Shown: positions 19,871-28,804 of the stretch, one piece after another
Numbering within the stretch: position 1 is the first letter of the stretch
Layout: each line of letters starts with the position of its first letter
DNA from: Phycomyces blakesleeanus NRRL 1555(-)
Lineage: Eukaryota; Mucoromycota; Mucoromycetes; Mucorales; Phycomycetaceae
Reading direction: 5' to 3'
Length of the DNA: 28,804 nucleotides
Assembly (NCBI RefSeq): GCF_001638985.1
Contig: NW_017265149.1
Span: 606,000 to 634,803, forward strand
The notes under the pieces: generated by a model
Database searches by the model: none
Told to the model about the DNA's origin: nothing
Seen by the model: only the letters and a program-made list of their open reading frames with translations
Translations under genes and position numbers: made by a program

Positions 19871-20081
19871 CTCAGCCTACACCTGCTCTGCATACATCGG
19901 TGTAGACAACTCCACGTCTACCTTCCCTCTACTATCCAAAGACTTTGGACTCGGAACCAAACAAGCAAGCGGACCATGGCGTCAAACTTAAAAAAGAATG
20001 ATTAGCCAGACCTTTGAATATGCGAGCAATTGGAACCGAACGTAAAGGGGAATCTGACTACCGCCTGCTGACCCCGGCATC

Positions 20082-22007
20082 TCATGCTTCATCGTCAAAG
20101 TTACTCTCTTCTAACTCAGCAAGGAGATCTGCCAACACCGAGTCTTGCAGGGTGACGCCCTTGTCGTCATCTTCGTGTCCCTCATCCGAGTCCTCTTCGT
20201 CATCATCATCTTCTTCTTCTTCACCTAGGACTTCTTCTGGACTCTCGGGAGCGGTAGTCAGCCACGCCACAACACCAGGAATTGTGGTAGGCTCTGGTGC
20301 CTTATCCTCTGGCAACGACACGCCAGATGGACCGTGAAGGCCAGCACCAGAATCAGATCCGGGGAGAGAAGGGGAAGATGGTAGTCTTGGACCCTCCTCT
20401 GGATTCCCCACGAGATCTTCTGCAACTTGCTGTGGGACACAAGTCGCGCCTTTGTTGGTAATGTTTACCTGTTCAAGTGGGAATGGGCAAGCCACACCAG
20501 AAGCAGGAAACATGGTTGCAGCACCAGAAACCGGAAACATGGTAGCCGCACCAGAGACAGAAAGTCTGGTAGCAGCACCAGAAGCAGGAAACATGGTGAC
20601 AGCACCAGAAGCAGGGAACATAATTGCTGCCATGATGGGAGAGGCTTTTGAGACTAAGCACTCATCCCAGTGCATGAGGCAATCGTCTCGGTAGTGATCA
20701 AGGTTGCCCTCGATCCCTGGAACTACCTCGACGGCGAGGTCCATGAGACTGTCGCCATACAAGTCTTCTGGAACCATCGCTAGTTCGTTGTTCACGTTGT
20801 ACCAGCAGGCTGTGGAGACGCCTGCAACAACGACACCGGCATACTCGACATCAAGCATTTCGGAAGACTCTGGCTCAGAGATTATACTCATTGCACAGTC
20901 GAGATCTTCCTCATCTGCATCCGTCAGCATCTGCTCCAAAGGAGTGTCAACAGTGGACAGGAAGTCCATGCGTTCTTGTTGCCCGAAGGCAAAGAGACCT
21001 CCGACCAACGCAGGACACTGAGGCACCTCCTCAGACCAGACAGTGTTTCCACCGTACCAGCAGTCTTCCATGGCCGAAGCCACCTCTGCTCCAACAGCAC
21101 CCACTTGTTGGGCAGTACACACGGAGAGATCCCGGCCAGCCCAAAGGTCTTCACTGGTATCCTCAATTGACATAGAGCCAAAGAGAGATACCAGATCGGA
21201 AATTTCCGAAAGGATCATCTTCTGGCCAGAGGAAGGAAGCTCACCAACCAAAGGGAAACCTGGTCTCTGTTCAGTGAATGTGCCTTGTTCAGGGAGACAA
21301 GGCGAAGCAAGGAAACACCCAGTTGCAGGAACACTGGCAGAGACTTTATCATAGCAGATGCTATGGGTTTCGCTCTGGATACCGTTTTTCAACAGTTCTG
21401 GAGTAGATCCAATGGGCTTAGGAGGGTTCATCTTTGGAACTATCTCCTTGAACATCTGCTCCTCCAGTTCCTCCCCATAGTATGGGAGTCTGGTTCGGAC
21501 CAAGCGTTTTAGTCCCTGGTTCTCATGACGCACTGGAATGTACGCCACTTGTTCCATGTGGGAACGCTTGTCATCTTCACGAACTGTTGGGTTCATCCGA
21601 TGGCAGACGCTGTTCTGTTGTTTTACGGAAGTAGAACTAGAAAGACCTTCAACATCACTGGCACCATTAATCTCCGAAGAGACAGCAAGACAAGATATAG
21701 GCCCCAAGGCATCTCCAAGGGAGCCACTACGGCAGGAACCAGAAGAAAATACCTCCAACGAAGTACGGAAAGACTGCAAGCAACCTTCATCGTCTGACAT
21801 ATGGTCAATGTTAGTATCTATGTTGATATTACAGTACTCAATAGCTGTCTTACCTTTGTGGATTACTTTCATTCCGTATGAGAATAAGCCCATGTTAAAA
21901 ACAGAGGGGACTGAGAGAGAGGATATAGCTGCGAAAAGCAGTGCGCAAAAGTAGGCTGAGGCAAGACATAAAGTCTGCAAGGCAAGTTGGATGGGATAGG
22001 AAATCAT
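20082..22007 (-). CDS. Unrecognised acidic protein with decapeptide repeat and probable 60-nt intron
   Basis: The frame is open for 641 codons from ATG 22007 to TGA at 20082-20084, far GC-richer than its flanks. The second ATG (21893, AACATGG context) is a better start; the first adds a hydrophobic 38-residue leader. An in-frame, stop-free 60-nt segment at 21853-21794 has donor GTAAGA, a perfect TACTAAC branch site and acceptor TCAG, so it is probably an intron; splicing drops 20 residues and joins HK to DDEG. The middle is Ser/Glu-rich. About residues 459-506 (unspliced count) hold five to six copies of a decapeptide like AATMFPASGA; the C-terminus is strongly acidic (EEEEDDDDEEDSDEGHEDDD) and ends FDDEA. 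No domain or catalytic motif is recognisable, so I give no function; acidic composition fits a nuclear or regulatory protein, which is a guess. Confidence 0.65.
   Translation of the reverse strand: MISYPIQLALQTLCLASAYFCALLFAAISSLSVPSVFNMGLFSYGMKVIHKGKTAIEYCNINIDTNIDHMSDDEGCLQSFRTSLEVFSSGSCRSGSLGDALGPISCLAVSSEINGASDVEGLSSSTSVKQQNSVCHRMNPTVREDDKRSHMEQVAYIPVRHENQGLKRLVRTRLPYYGEELEEQMFKEIVPKMNPPKPIGSTPELLKNGIQSETHSICYDKVSASVPATGCFLASPCLPEQGTFTEQRPGFPLVGELPSSGQKMILSEISDLVSLFGSMSIEDTSEDLWAGRDLSVCTAQQVGAVGAEVASAMEDCWYGGNTVWSEEVPQCPALVGGLFAFGQQERMDFLSTVDTPLEQMLTDADEEDLDCAMSIISEPESSEMLDVEYAGVVVAGVSTACWYNVNNELAMVPEDLYGDSLMDLAVEVVPGIEGNLDHYRDDCLMHWDECLVSKASPIMAAIMFPASGAVTMFPASGAATRLSVSGAATMFPVSGAATMFPASGVACPFPLEQVNITNKGATCVPQQVAEDLVGNPEEGPRLPSSPSLPGSDSGAGLHGPSGVSLPEDKAPEPTTIPGVVAWLTTAPESPEEVLGEEEEDDDDEEDSDEGHEDDDKGVTLQDSVLADLLAELEESNFDDEA
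20491..20632 (-). repeat. 30-bp tandem repeat encoding decapeptides
   Basis: About five copies of a 30-bp unit containing GCACCAGAAGCAGGAAACAT (plus strand) encode AATMFPASGA-like decapeptides in the acidic protein. Register is exact and changes are mostly substitutions, so the coding frame is kept. Confidence 0.85.
21794..21853 (-). other. Probable 60-nt in-frame intron
   Basis: Donor GTAAGA, branch site TACTAAC ending 16 nt before the acceptor TCAG. Length is a multiple of three and there is no stop inside, so spliced and retained forms would both be translatable. A more distal acceptor (TTGCAG, 80 nt) would break the frame. Confidence 0.65.
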
Positions 22008-22068
22008 GAGAAATCGCGGGAAGAGAGGTATATGGAAAAAAATGAAAAAATTGAAAGGTTGATGCTTC

Positions 22069-22089
22069 TTTTATAGACAATTTGTCTAT
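22069..22089 (-). promoter_or_regulatory. TATA box overlapping a perfect palindrome
   Basis: On the minus strand TATAAAA (22075-22069) lies about 62 nt upstream of the first ATG of the acidic-protein gene. It overlaps the palindrome ATAGACAA-T-TTGTCTAT at 22073-22089 (8-bp arms). A dimeric protein bound there would compete with TATA-binding protein; this is inference. Confidence 0.5.
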
Positions 22090-24280
22090 CTCATTCCTTG
22101 TTGATGGTACTGCTGTTTCTTTGTGACAGCTACTACATTACTCATTCAATCATAGAGCAAAGAATGTAGCTAGGAGTTTTTCTTTGTATTTCTTTCAATT
22201 TTCACTTCTTTCCGTAATGATATGTATGTAGTAAAGAGTAGTAATTTAATTTTAACAGCTAACATTAATTTAAGACCAAAAAAAATTGAATTAAATATCG
22301 CCTAAAAATGTGTCGATGCATTAAAGCAGTGGAATTTTTCTTTTAAAAAGTACTAGAAAATGAAAGAGAATGTTGAAGCAAATAAGTAAAAAAAAAAAAA
22401 AATTATAGCCAAATAGTTAACCAATATCTAGAAATAAAGGTTTTTTTCTTTTATTACTTAAAGCTGATCTGTGCTCTGTTTATATAATGTAATCAAATAT
22501 ATGAACTCAAGGAAAACAAGCAGAAAACCAGTGATTTATATAGACAGCCAATTTGCAAAATGTTATAGCGAAAGAAAAATATTTTGTGCCTATCACTTAA
22601 AGTTAGTGATAGTATGATTAGATCGACCAATTTTTTAAGAGAGTAGATCCTTCATTTTTGAAGAGACCATGTATTTCTTAGGGAAAATGTCATTGGAATA
22701 TATTATAAGTGATATTAAAACTAAAGAACAGAAAAATGGTCTACATAATTTGTATGACCATCAGTAGGAAAATACTTGGGGTATTGGAAGATCTTGAAGA
22801 TGGAGTGATACACGTCTGTATCAACTAGTGTACTCTGATCGGCCTGAGAAATGATAAATGTAAGATGAGCTACGTTAATAAAGATTGTCATTAGTTAAAT
22901 ATTGACTTGTTATCAGTAATAAGTAAAAAGAAAAAGCACTTGATTCCACTAATATTATTTTTGGGCTTTTGTCTCAAACTCCACGCAAAATTTGCTGGTT
23001 ATAATATTATACACAAGCAGCTTTGTTATTGTTTTCTTACTGTCTTTAATACAAGATTAGCTTGATCTTATAATATGAACTTTTTTAATACGAAAAAACC
23101 AATGTGAGAATACTATATTAGAAATCATATTGCTTGATGATTCTACACAAACTTGACTACTTTGAATGTCTGAAAGTGTATCAAGTGTTTTTTTTAATGT
23201 CTATGATCAGTACTGTTATACTGTTTGAGACAAAGCATTACGTTAAAAGTGACTCTTTATGCCATGGATATATATTAATTCAAAGAAAATCTGCTTTGAA
23301 ACATTTTTTTCTTAAGTTTAAATAGTTCAAAAAGAAAACATAAAGTAAAAAAAAATTCTAGCCATATGAGACTATAAAGTACTGACCAGTAGTAAAGATG
23401 TGATGCCGAGTTTTGAAAATATATTTTAGGATCTAAAAAAAATCAGTTTTTATATATATATTAAGATAGATAAAATCTCTACCTTTTTGCAGTTATTTCT
23501 GTGCGTAAAGGTTTGTAGTTTTAAAGCAAGAATATTATATACATATATCAAATATTTATATATAGCAGTACTTTTGTACTTTTTACATATAAAACATATA
23601 TATATATATTTAAATATTTTTTATTAATTAATTATAGTTAAGTGTTTGAATCTTTTTTAACTAAAACTATATATAATCAAAGCTTAATATAATCATAATA
23701 GCGGGATATTCAAAATCATATAACTATTCATTTATTTTTTATTTATTTATGTAATCATTTTAATATAAAGGTTTCTGTAAAGCCATTTTGCTATACAAGA
23801 ATACTCAGAAATTCAGCATAAAGTGATAGTTATATTGCACTAGAAAATTACAGATTTTAGCTGAGAAGCATATGTATTTCGATTTATGAAAGAAATAAGC
23901 TACTGGGAATAAATAAAGATAAAAATAAGAGTAGAATGATTCAATTAAACAACAAACAGAAAATATAGCTTCTTTTCAATATGTAATTAATGAATTGGGC
24001 AATATATACTTCTGTAGATATATAATTGTATATTACATACAAAAATAAAAATTTTACTTTGTTGTTGTTTCTTTGGGATGAAAGCTGAATAAGTGGTTTG
24101 TGTAAGCCTTGTACAATATACCAATATGGGTTGGGCTTATACAAACCTGACTATTGTGAGAGCTTGTAAAAAGGCTTAGGAAAACACATTTTCTATACCA
24201 AAAGCAAATAGCTTGAGCAATTATTCAGAAACAGTTATATTTCTCAGCCATATGTATTAACCAAGCCATTTCAAAAAAAG
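22090..24280. other. AT-rich gene-poor spacer
   Basis: The part next to 22090 is the upstream region of the minus-strand acidic gene. The rest contains only short frames (for example 23134-23325 and 23941-24144) with AT-driven residue use. I see no gene, RNA or clear repeat here. Confidence 0.55.
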
Positions 24281-24289
24281 TATATATAA
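24281..24289 (+). promoter_or_regulatory. Probable TATA box of the small secreted-peptide gene
   Basis: TATATATAA lies 75 nt upstream of the ATG at 24364. The leader between them is C/A/T-rich with no ATG after about 24291, typical of a compact fungal 5' UTR. Confidence 0.5.
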
Positions 24290-24363
24290 TGTAAGAAAAA
24301 GATCCAAAATATCATTCAATTCATATTAATCAAAAACATCAATTCATTCTTAAACTTTACATC

Positions 24364-24543
24364 ATGCGCTCTCCTATGGTTCAAATCTTCTCTACTCTCT
24401 GTTTTCTTGGACTCTTGGTAAACTTGACACAGGCAGCTCCGTATGCCCCTGGTGATTGGCGTTTGAAGTTTCACATGGATCGTCCAGTAGAAAAATCAAC
24501 CGCAAAATGCATGTGGTATACCGCTAAAAATTTGTGTGCCTAA
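24364..24543 (+). CDS. Small secreted cationic peptide precursor (59 residues, two cysteines)
   Basis: A single exon from ATG at 24364 to TAA at 24541-24543. Residues 1-24 (MRSPMVQIFSTLCFLGLLVN then LTQA) form a clear signal peptide; cleavage after TQA would leave a 35-residue mature peptide starting APYAPGDW. The mature part has six Lys/Arg against three Asp/Glu, and two cysteines (49 and 58, CX8C) near the C-terminus that could form one disulphide. A TATA box sits 75 nt upstream and AATAAA motifs follow at about 24622-24632. The gene stands alone in AT-rich DNA beside a repeat, yet has balanced codon use. I recognise no family; a secreted effector, signalling or antimicrobial-type peptide are the obvious options, none shown by the sequence. 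Confidence 0.7.
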   Translation: MRSPMVQIFSTLCFLGLLVNLTQAAPYAPGDWRLKFHMDRPVEKSTAKCMWYTAKNLCA

Positions 24544-25725
24544 GACCATCTTGCCTTGTTTTATATAAATTTACTCATTTTGAATAGTATATAAATATAT
24601 ATTAATCAATGTAATATCGAAAATAAATAAAGTTAATACTTCTTTTTGTGACTTTGTAATATACATACTGAAACGTAGAACAGAATAGATTCTTTGAACT
24701 TTAATAAAATAATAAGGATTTCTACTTTTTATATTTTATTCTCATACATGTATACAATATGAAATCTGTGTTGTATTTATTATAAGTGGTTTCATTGAGC
24801 TTAATATCTCTGTTTTGGCTACTAAAGACAAAATATAAAGTATTGAACTACCTCAATTTGTAGGCATGCCTATATAACTAACATTTTTTTTTGTTAAACG
24901 TAAGACGTATCGAATTTCTTTATAGGCTACAGAAGGTAGATATCTAAAAAATAGGGTTTAAGTTTTAGTGCAGCAATACTTTACCCTATTCAAAGAATTA
25001 AAAGTAGTGTTTGATAAAATAATGCTAATTTTATATCTTATTCAATATATATATCCTTGGGAAATACTCGGTGGATTGAATGAATACAATCTCTGTAATG
25101 CTTACATTAATAAGTATACAAATACTAGTCATATTTTTATTTTAAAGGGTTTATTATAGCATTATATAACAAATACAACAATTATAATAGGTAACGACAG
25201 TGAATTTCTCTCTTTACCATTTCCTATTGATAATATTCTTTGACTGATTTGCGAAGATTATCTTGTATGAGCGTAAAGCTTAGCACTTGAAAATTATTTT
25301 GAAAAGTAGTACTTACCAATAGACACTATATATCTTTAGCCATAAGTTTGCAGTTCTAATATATCATTCACATCTCATAGTATATGTTAAAGTAGATAAC
25401 TAATTATTTCAGACAATTTAATTTTATTACTTTTATATAGACAAGTCTGTAAAGCTCAAAATAAATTATTATATGTAGAAATGGTTAATTTGATTGATAC
25501 TTTCAATTTGAAAAAAAGAAAACGGCTTTAGATCAATGAGAGAATAGACATCTCTTATGTGTGTGCGTGTGTATTTAAAACAATATATGAATGCTGGTTA
25601 TAAGTAAAGATCCAAGAAATTAGTTAAAATATAGCAAAGATGTATTTAATGAATACAGAGTACAAAATTAATTTCTATTATTATAAAATCAATATATAAA
25701 ATACATTTTTATTGACATCAACTAT
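24544..25725. other. AT-rich spacer before the right repeat copy
   Basis: The first 100 bases hold the probable poly(A) signals of the small peptide gene. The rest is AT-rich with a GTGTGC run near 25558-25572. The 63-codon frame at 24968-25159 has no recognisable feature. No gene supported. Confidence 0.6.
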
Positions 25726-25842
25726 GTAATTGAATTAGAAGTAAAGTAGTTTAGCTTGGATATCAAAGAACTTGATAATTTATTCACAAAAATACAATCA
25801 ATAATTTGAAAATTTGATCTACTCTAAATATAAATATATTAG

Positions 25843-25970
25843 CTGGGATGGTCCAAATCCCAGTGTATGCTGTCGCAGGTCAGCACCATATTTTACTAGC
25901 TATTACATTTCTTCTTCGTGCCTTGTCCAGATCCAGAGGAGAGGGGGTCCAACGCCAGTCCATTCCATTG
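25843..25970 (+). repeat. Left inverted arm of minisatellite module (right copy)
   Basis: Hairpin CTGGGA(N9)TCCCAG at 25843-25863, then GCTGTCGCAGGTCAGCACCA, equivalent to 16260-16390 with several substitutions. Confidence 0.55.
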
Positions 25971-26251
25971 ATTCTTTTTTGATTTTTGATTTTCTTGTTT
26001 TTTGATTTGATTTTTTGATCTTTTTTTTTGATTTTTTTCGTTTTTTTTTTTTGCTTTTTTTTTATATTTTTTATGATTTGCTTTTCTTCATTTGATTTGA
26101 TGAAATATTCTATTCTATTCAATTGTATAGTATAATCTGTTTTGATATTTTTTTAATAGACATGATGTGTCTTGATATGTCTTGTCTTCAATTGATTTGG
26201 GTTGATTTGTATTGACTTGATATGATTTGTATAATGTTCATGGTCATAGAT

Positions 26252-27165
26252 ACTGAGAGTGACTTTGTTAAAGGCCGTCTTTAGATTTGATTTGAGAGAG
26301 AATTTGAGAAAAGTAATCTTCAGATTTGGTGAAGAGAGACTTTGGAAAAAAACCACTTTCTGATATGAACCCAGAGAGGCTTTATTAGAAAACGCCTTGT
26401 TTTTTTAGCCGAGATAGATTTTGTAAAATGACATCTTCCGCTTTGATTAGAAAGATCTTGTAAAAAGACACCTGAAGATATGTGACAGGAGAGCCTTTGT
26501 AAAGAGTGCCATATAACTTGAGTGGAGAGTTACTTGGTAAAAGAACACCTTCCGATTTAAGCTGAGAAAGGTTTTGTGAAAGAGAACCTTCCGATTTGAG
26601 CTGAGAATTGGTAAAGACACCAACAGATTTGAGCCAAAAGAGACTTTGCTAAAGGACACATTCACGTTTGAATGAAGAGAGAGAAAGGGACTTTGTGAAA
26701 GAGAACCTTCCGATTTGAGTTGAGAGAGAGAGTTTGTAAAAAAACGCCTTTAGATTTGAGCGGAGGGATGCTTGGTAAAGGGACACCTTCCGATTTGGAT
26801 TGAGAGAATTTGTTAAAGACCAACTTCTGATTTGAGCTAAGAGAGAGTTTGTGAACGGACACCTTCAGTCTTGAATGAAGAGAGACTTTGGAAAAAGCGC
26901 CTTCAGATTTTAGTAGAGAGAGTTTGTGAACAGACATCTTTAGTCTTAAGTTAAGAGAGACTTTGGAAAGAGCGCCTTTTGACTTGAGTGGAGAGATATT
27001 TTGGAAAGAACATATTCCGATTCAAGTCGAGAGAGACTTTTTAAAAGGACACCTTCAGTCTTGACCCAAGAGAAACTTTGTAAAGGACACATTGTGATTT
27101 GAGACAACAAAGATTTTGGAAAGCAGTACCCTCCAGTTTGAGTGGATACAGAGACGCTTCGTTAA
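26252..27165. repeat. 39-bp degenerate minisatellite (right copy, about 23 units)
   Basis: Same unit as the left array but with about nine more units. The extra sequence is 26259-26567 (309 bp) and about 26649-26695 (47 bp); the first is bounded by CTGAGA and the second by GACTTTG. Confidence 0.85.
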
Positions 27166-27264
27166 CGAATGCATTGTTTTTGTTTTTGTTTTTGACATTG
27201 TTTTTGCCTTGTGTTTTTGATATTATTTTTTTTCTTCTTTTTTTCTTCTTTTTTTTTTACAAAA

Positions 27265-27430
27265 TATTGGAATGGATATTGGACTGGACAATGGACCCCC
27301 CCCTTCCTGGACTTGAACAAGGCACTGGACCCTATACTATACAACTGCGAAATATATATATTATTAGTTCTAAGATATTTGATACTCTAATTAACAGCGT
27401 AATATTTTTGTGACGCCCAACTGAAATGGG
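27265..27430 (+). repeat. Right inverted arm of minisatellite module (right copy)
   Basis: Equivalent to 17300-17465, with TGTGACGCCCA at 27409-27419 and the same small hairpins; one extra C in the C-run. Confidence 0.5.
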
Positions 27431-28008
27431 TTCAGTTTTGTTTTGTGTTGTTTTTCAGAGAAAACACCAAGAGCAGGATTCCTTTGAATAGCTATATTGT
27501 TGCTATTGTGTTTCCGTAGTTCCTTCCGAAATATTTTCTTGCTTGCTGATGGAGGCCTGTAATAGATATACTGGTGCCACAGAAATGTCTGCAAAATCCA
27601 TTCGGGGATTGCCAAAACCTTTTTTTTTATGTATGAAACTACGGCCTTTGACCAACGCATAAAATTCATATTTGAAGAAATTGTTGACCCAGTGGAGATT
27701 CTTGAAGTGCTTTTGGCCGACCCATGAAATGGTAAGCTCCTGGGTTGTATAATTTGATGGTGCATTTTTGATAGCTTGATACAATTGACTTGATCACTTG
27801 AATACTTGAGGCGGGATATAGTCCTACACACAATATTCTCGCGGGAAAGATTTACTACTGGATTGAATTTCCATGATTTTTTATAGGAACGGGGGTATAT
27901 AATTTTCTTAATGTGAGTCAGAGACCGGCCACCAAGTAGCTTGAACACCGTGCAAAATGCTTGATTTTCTTGGTTGCTTGTATTGGTGAGCATCAGTAGA
28001 CTTTGCAT
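27391..28008 (-). pseudogene. Broken minus-strand reading frame in repeat (right copy)
   Basis: Partner of 17426-18043: a 205-codon frame differing at three residues (for example TNTSNQ for TNTINQ), overlapped by the same second frame at 27503-27784. Probably a frameshifted mobile-element remnant; no family recognised. Confidence 0.3.
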
Positions 28009-28044
28009 ATTTTTGTTACTGTCCTCTCATTCCACCTTTGATAA

Positions 28045-28156
28045 TTTCTTTTTTTGTTCTTTTTTTTTTGTTCTTTTTTTTTTTTTGTTCTTTTTTTTTG
28101 TTCTTTTTTTTTGTTCTTTTTTTTTTCTAATTTTTTCCTTTACATATATATATATA
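28045..28156. repeat. T-run minisatellite and AT microsatellite (right copy)
   Basis: Same GTTC-plus-T-run units as 18082-18232 but shorter, together with a shorter TA run; the two copies differ by about 42 bp over this stretch. Confidence 0.8.
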
Positions 28157-28169
28157 AACATCCACTTTT

Positions 28170-28804
28170 TCTTTTTGCGTTTTAGAACCAGTCTGATATT
28201 GGCTTCCTGCTTGACTGATTCTGTCCTCATCAAACTTTGACTTGATAGTTTGCTAAAATTAGACTCATGATATGACCTTTGATTGAATCTTGCTTTTCAT
28301 TGGCAATCACTTGCGCACGTATTTGGACCATATATGTGGGTTGTTTGTCCCTGCTATACAGACATTGCCGGTATTGCTTGCTTTAGCCTACTCTTCTTGA
28401 CAGCTCTGAATACGACCCGGTTGACCCAATTAATCAAATCTTGGTTCTATATATCGGCCAAATTTGAGGACAACTCATAATATGCTGGCTTGTGTTCAAC
28501 CCATGGCTGTATTAAATACTCATAGCTGTCGATGAAATTCTTGATATCCTATCCACTTGGTAGTAGATACTCTACTTGCATAGTATCTACTATATATTAT
28601 AACCTTAATAGTATTGAAAAAAGCCAAGCGCTTGTTTCCTGAAGCACATCTTGAGTAGTAGTCATATCAAATAAACATGGTTTCTTAGGTTTGTAATTGG
28701 CATGTGTTGTACATTTGAGATGCTTTTCTGCATCATGCGCTTGGCTCATTGATTGTATCTCTTGTTGATAATCGTCTTGAAAGTATCATAGCAGGTATTA
28801 TAGA
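28170..28804 (-). pseudogene. Decayed minus-strand coding remnant (right copy, cut by window end)
   Basis: Same as 18250-18881, with the same stop positions; continues beyond the window. Confidence 0.3.

Larger units (their letters stand above)
25726..28804. repeat. Long direct repeat, right copy (runs off window)
   Basis: Matches 16141-18881 in direct orientation. From 26705 to about 27840 it appears identical to the left copy apart from one extra C in a C-run; further on there are a few substitutions and T-run/AT-run length changes. The first 500 bp differ more. The right copy has the fuller 39-bp array. Confidence 0.9.

Noticed and set aside
20014..21954. Several plus-strand frames of 60-138 codons
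   Set aside because: All are antisense to the 641-codon acidic-protein frame and lack domains.
22501..22620. 39-codon frame starting near 22501
   Set aside because: No signal peptide, no convincing TATA spacing, and AT-driven residue use, unlike the peptide gene at 24364.
16141..28804. LTRs of one large retrotransposon
   Set aside because: The repeats are direct and terminal-like, but the interior has no gag, protease, reverse transcriptase or integrase, no primer-binding site was seen, and repeat borders do not start TG and end CA as far as visible.

Overview
The window looks like a piece of nuclear genome from an early-diverging fungus, most likely Mucoromycota. The signs are very AT-rich gene-poor spacers full of microsatellites, short GT-AG introns (60 to about 165 nt), TATA boxes 50-110 nt upstream of start codons, and protein types common in that phylum. 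This is inference; no rRNA or other marker gene is present to fix the taxon. I see no tRNA, rRNA, CRISPR array or prokaryotic feature.

Layout. (1) 1-2225, plus strand: the C-terminal 740 residues of a large Ser/Thr kinase of the KIN1/MARK type, ending in a KA1 domain; the kinase domain lies off the window. (2) 2226-3463: microsatellite-rich spacer between convergent genes. (3) 3464-5363, minus: a two-exon gene for a signal-peptide-bearing, Ala-rich helical protein with an Ish1-like motif and a C-terminal RDEL, so probably in the ER lumen. (4) 5364-7463: divergent promoter region with a 7-bp tandem repeat and two identical palindromes. (5) 7464-10754, plus: a seven-exon gene for an 877-residue kelch-propeller membrane protein whose C-terminal half has a TM-ectodomain-TM layout. 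(6) 10755-16140: gene-poor DNA with a GC-richer island carrying a decayed reading frame (13153-13461) and dispersed repeat fragments. (7) 16141-18881: left copy of a long direct repeat containing a 39-bp minisatellite, inverted hairpin-bearing arms and broken minus-strand reading frames. (8) 18882-20081: a 60-bp degenerate tandem array and possible exon remnants. (9) 20082-22007, minus: an unrecognised acidic protein with a decapeptide repeat and a probable 60-nt in-frame intron; a perfect palindrome abuts its TATA box. (10) 22090-25725: AT-rich, with one complete-looking small gene at 24364-24543 for a 59-residue secreted peptide. (11) 25726-28804: right copy of the long direct repeat, running off the end.

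The genes do not form a pathway. Two (the RDEL protein and the kelch receptor-like protein) are divergently transcribed secretory-pathway proteins and may share a promoter region. The most unusual items are the small secreted peptide gene, the kelch/two-TM membrane protein, the RDEL-tailed repeat protein, and the duplicated minisatellite module whose left copy has lost 356 bp through two deletions at short direct repeats.
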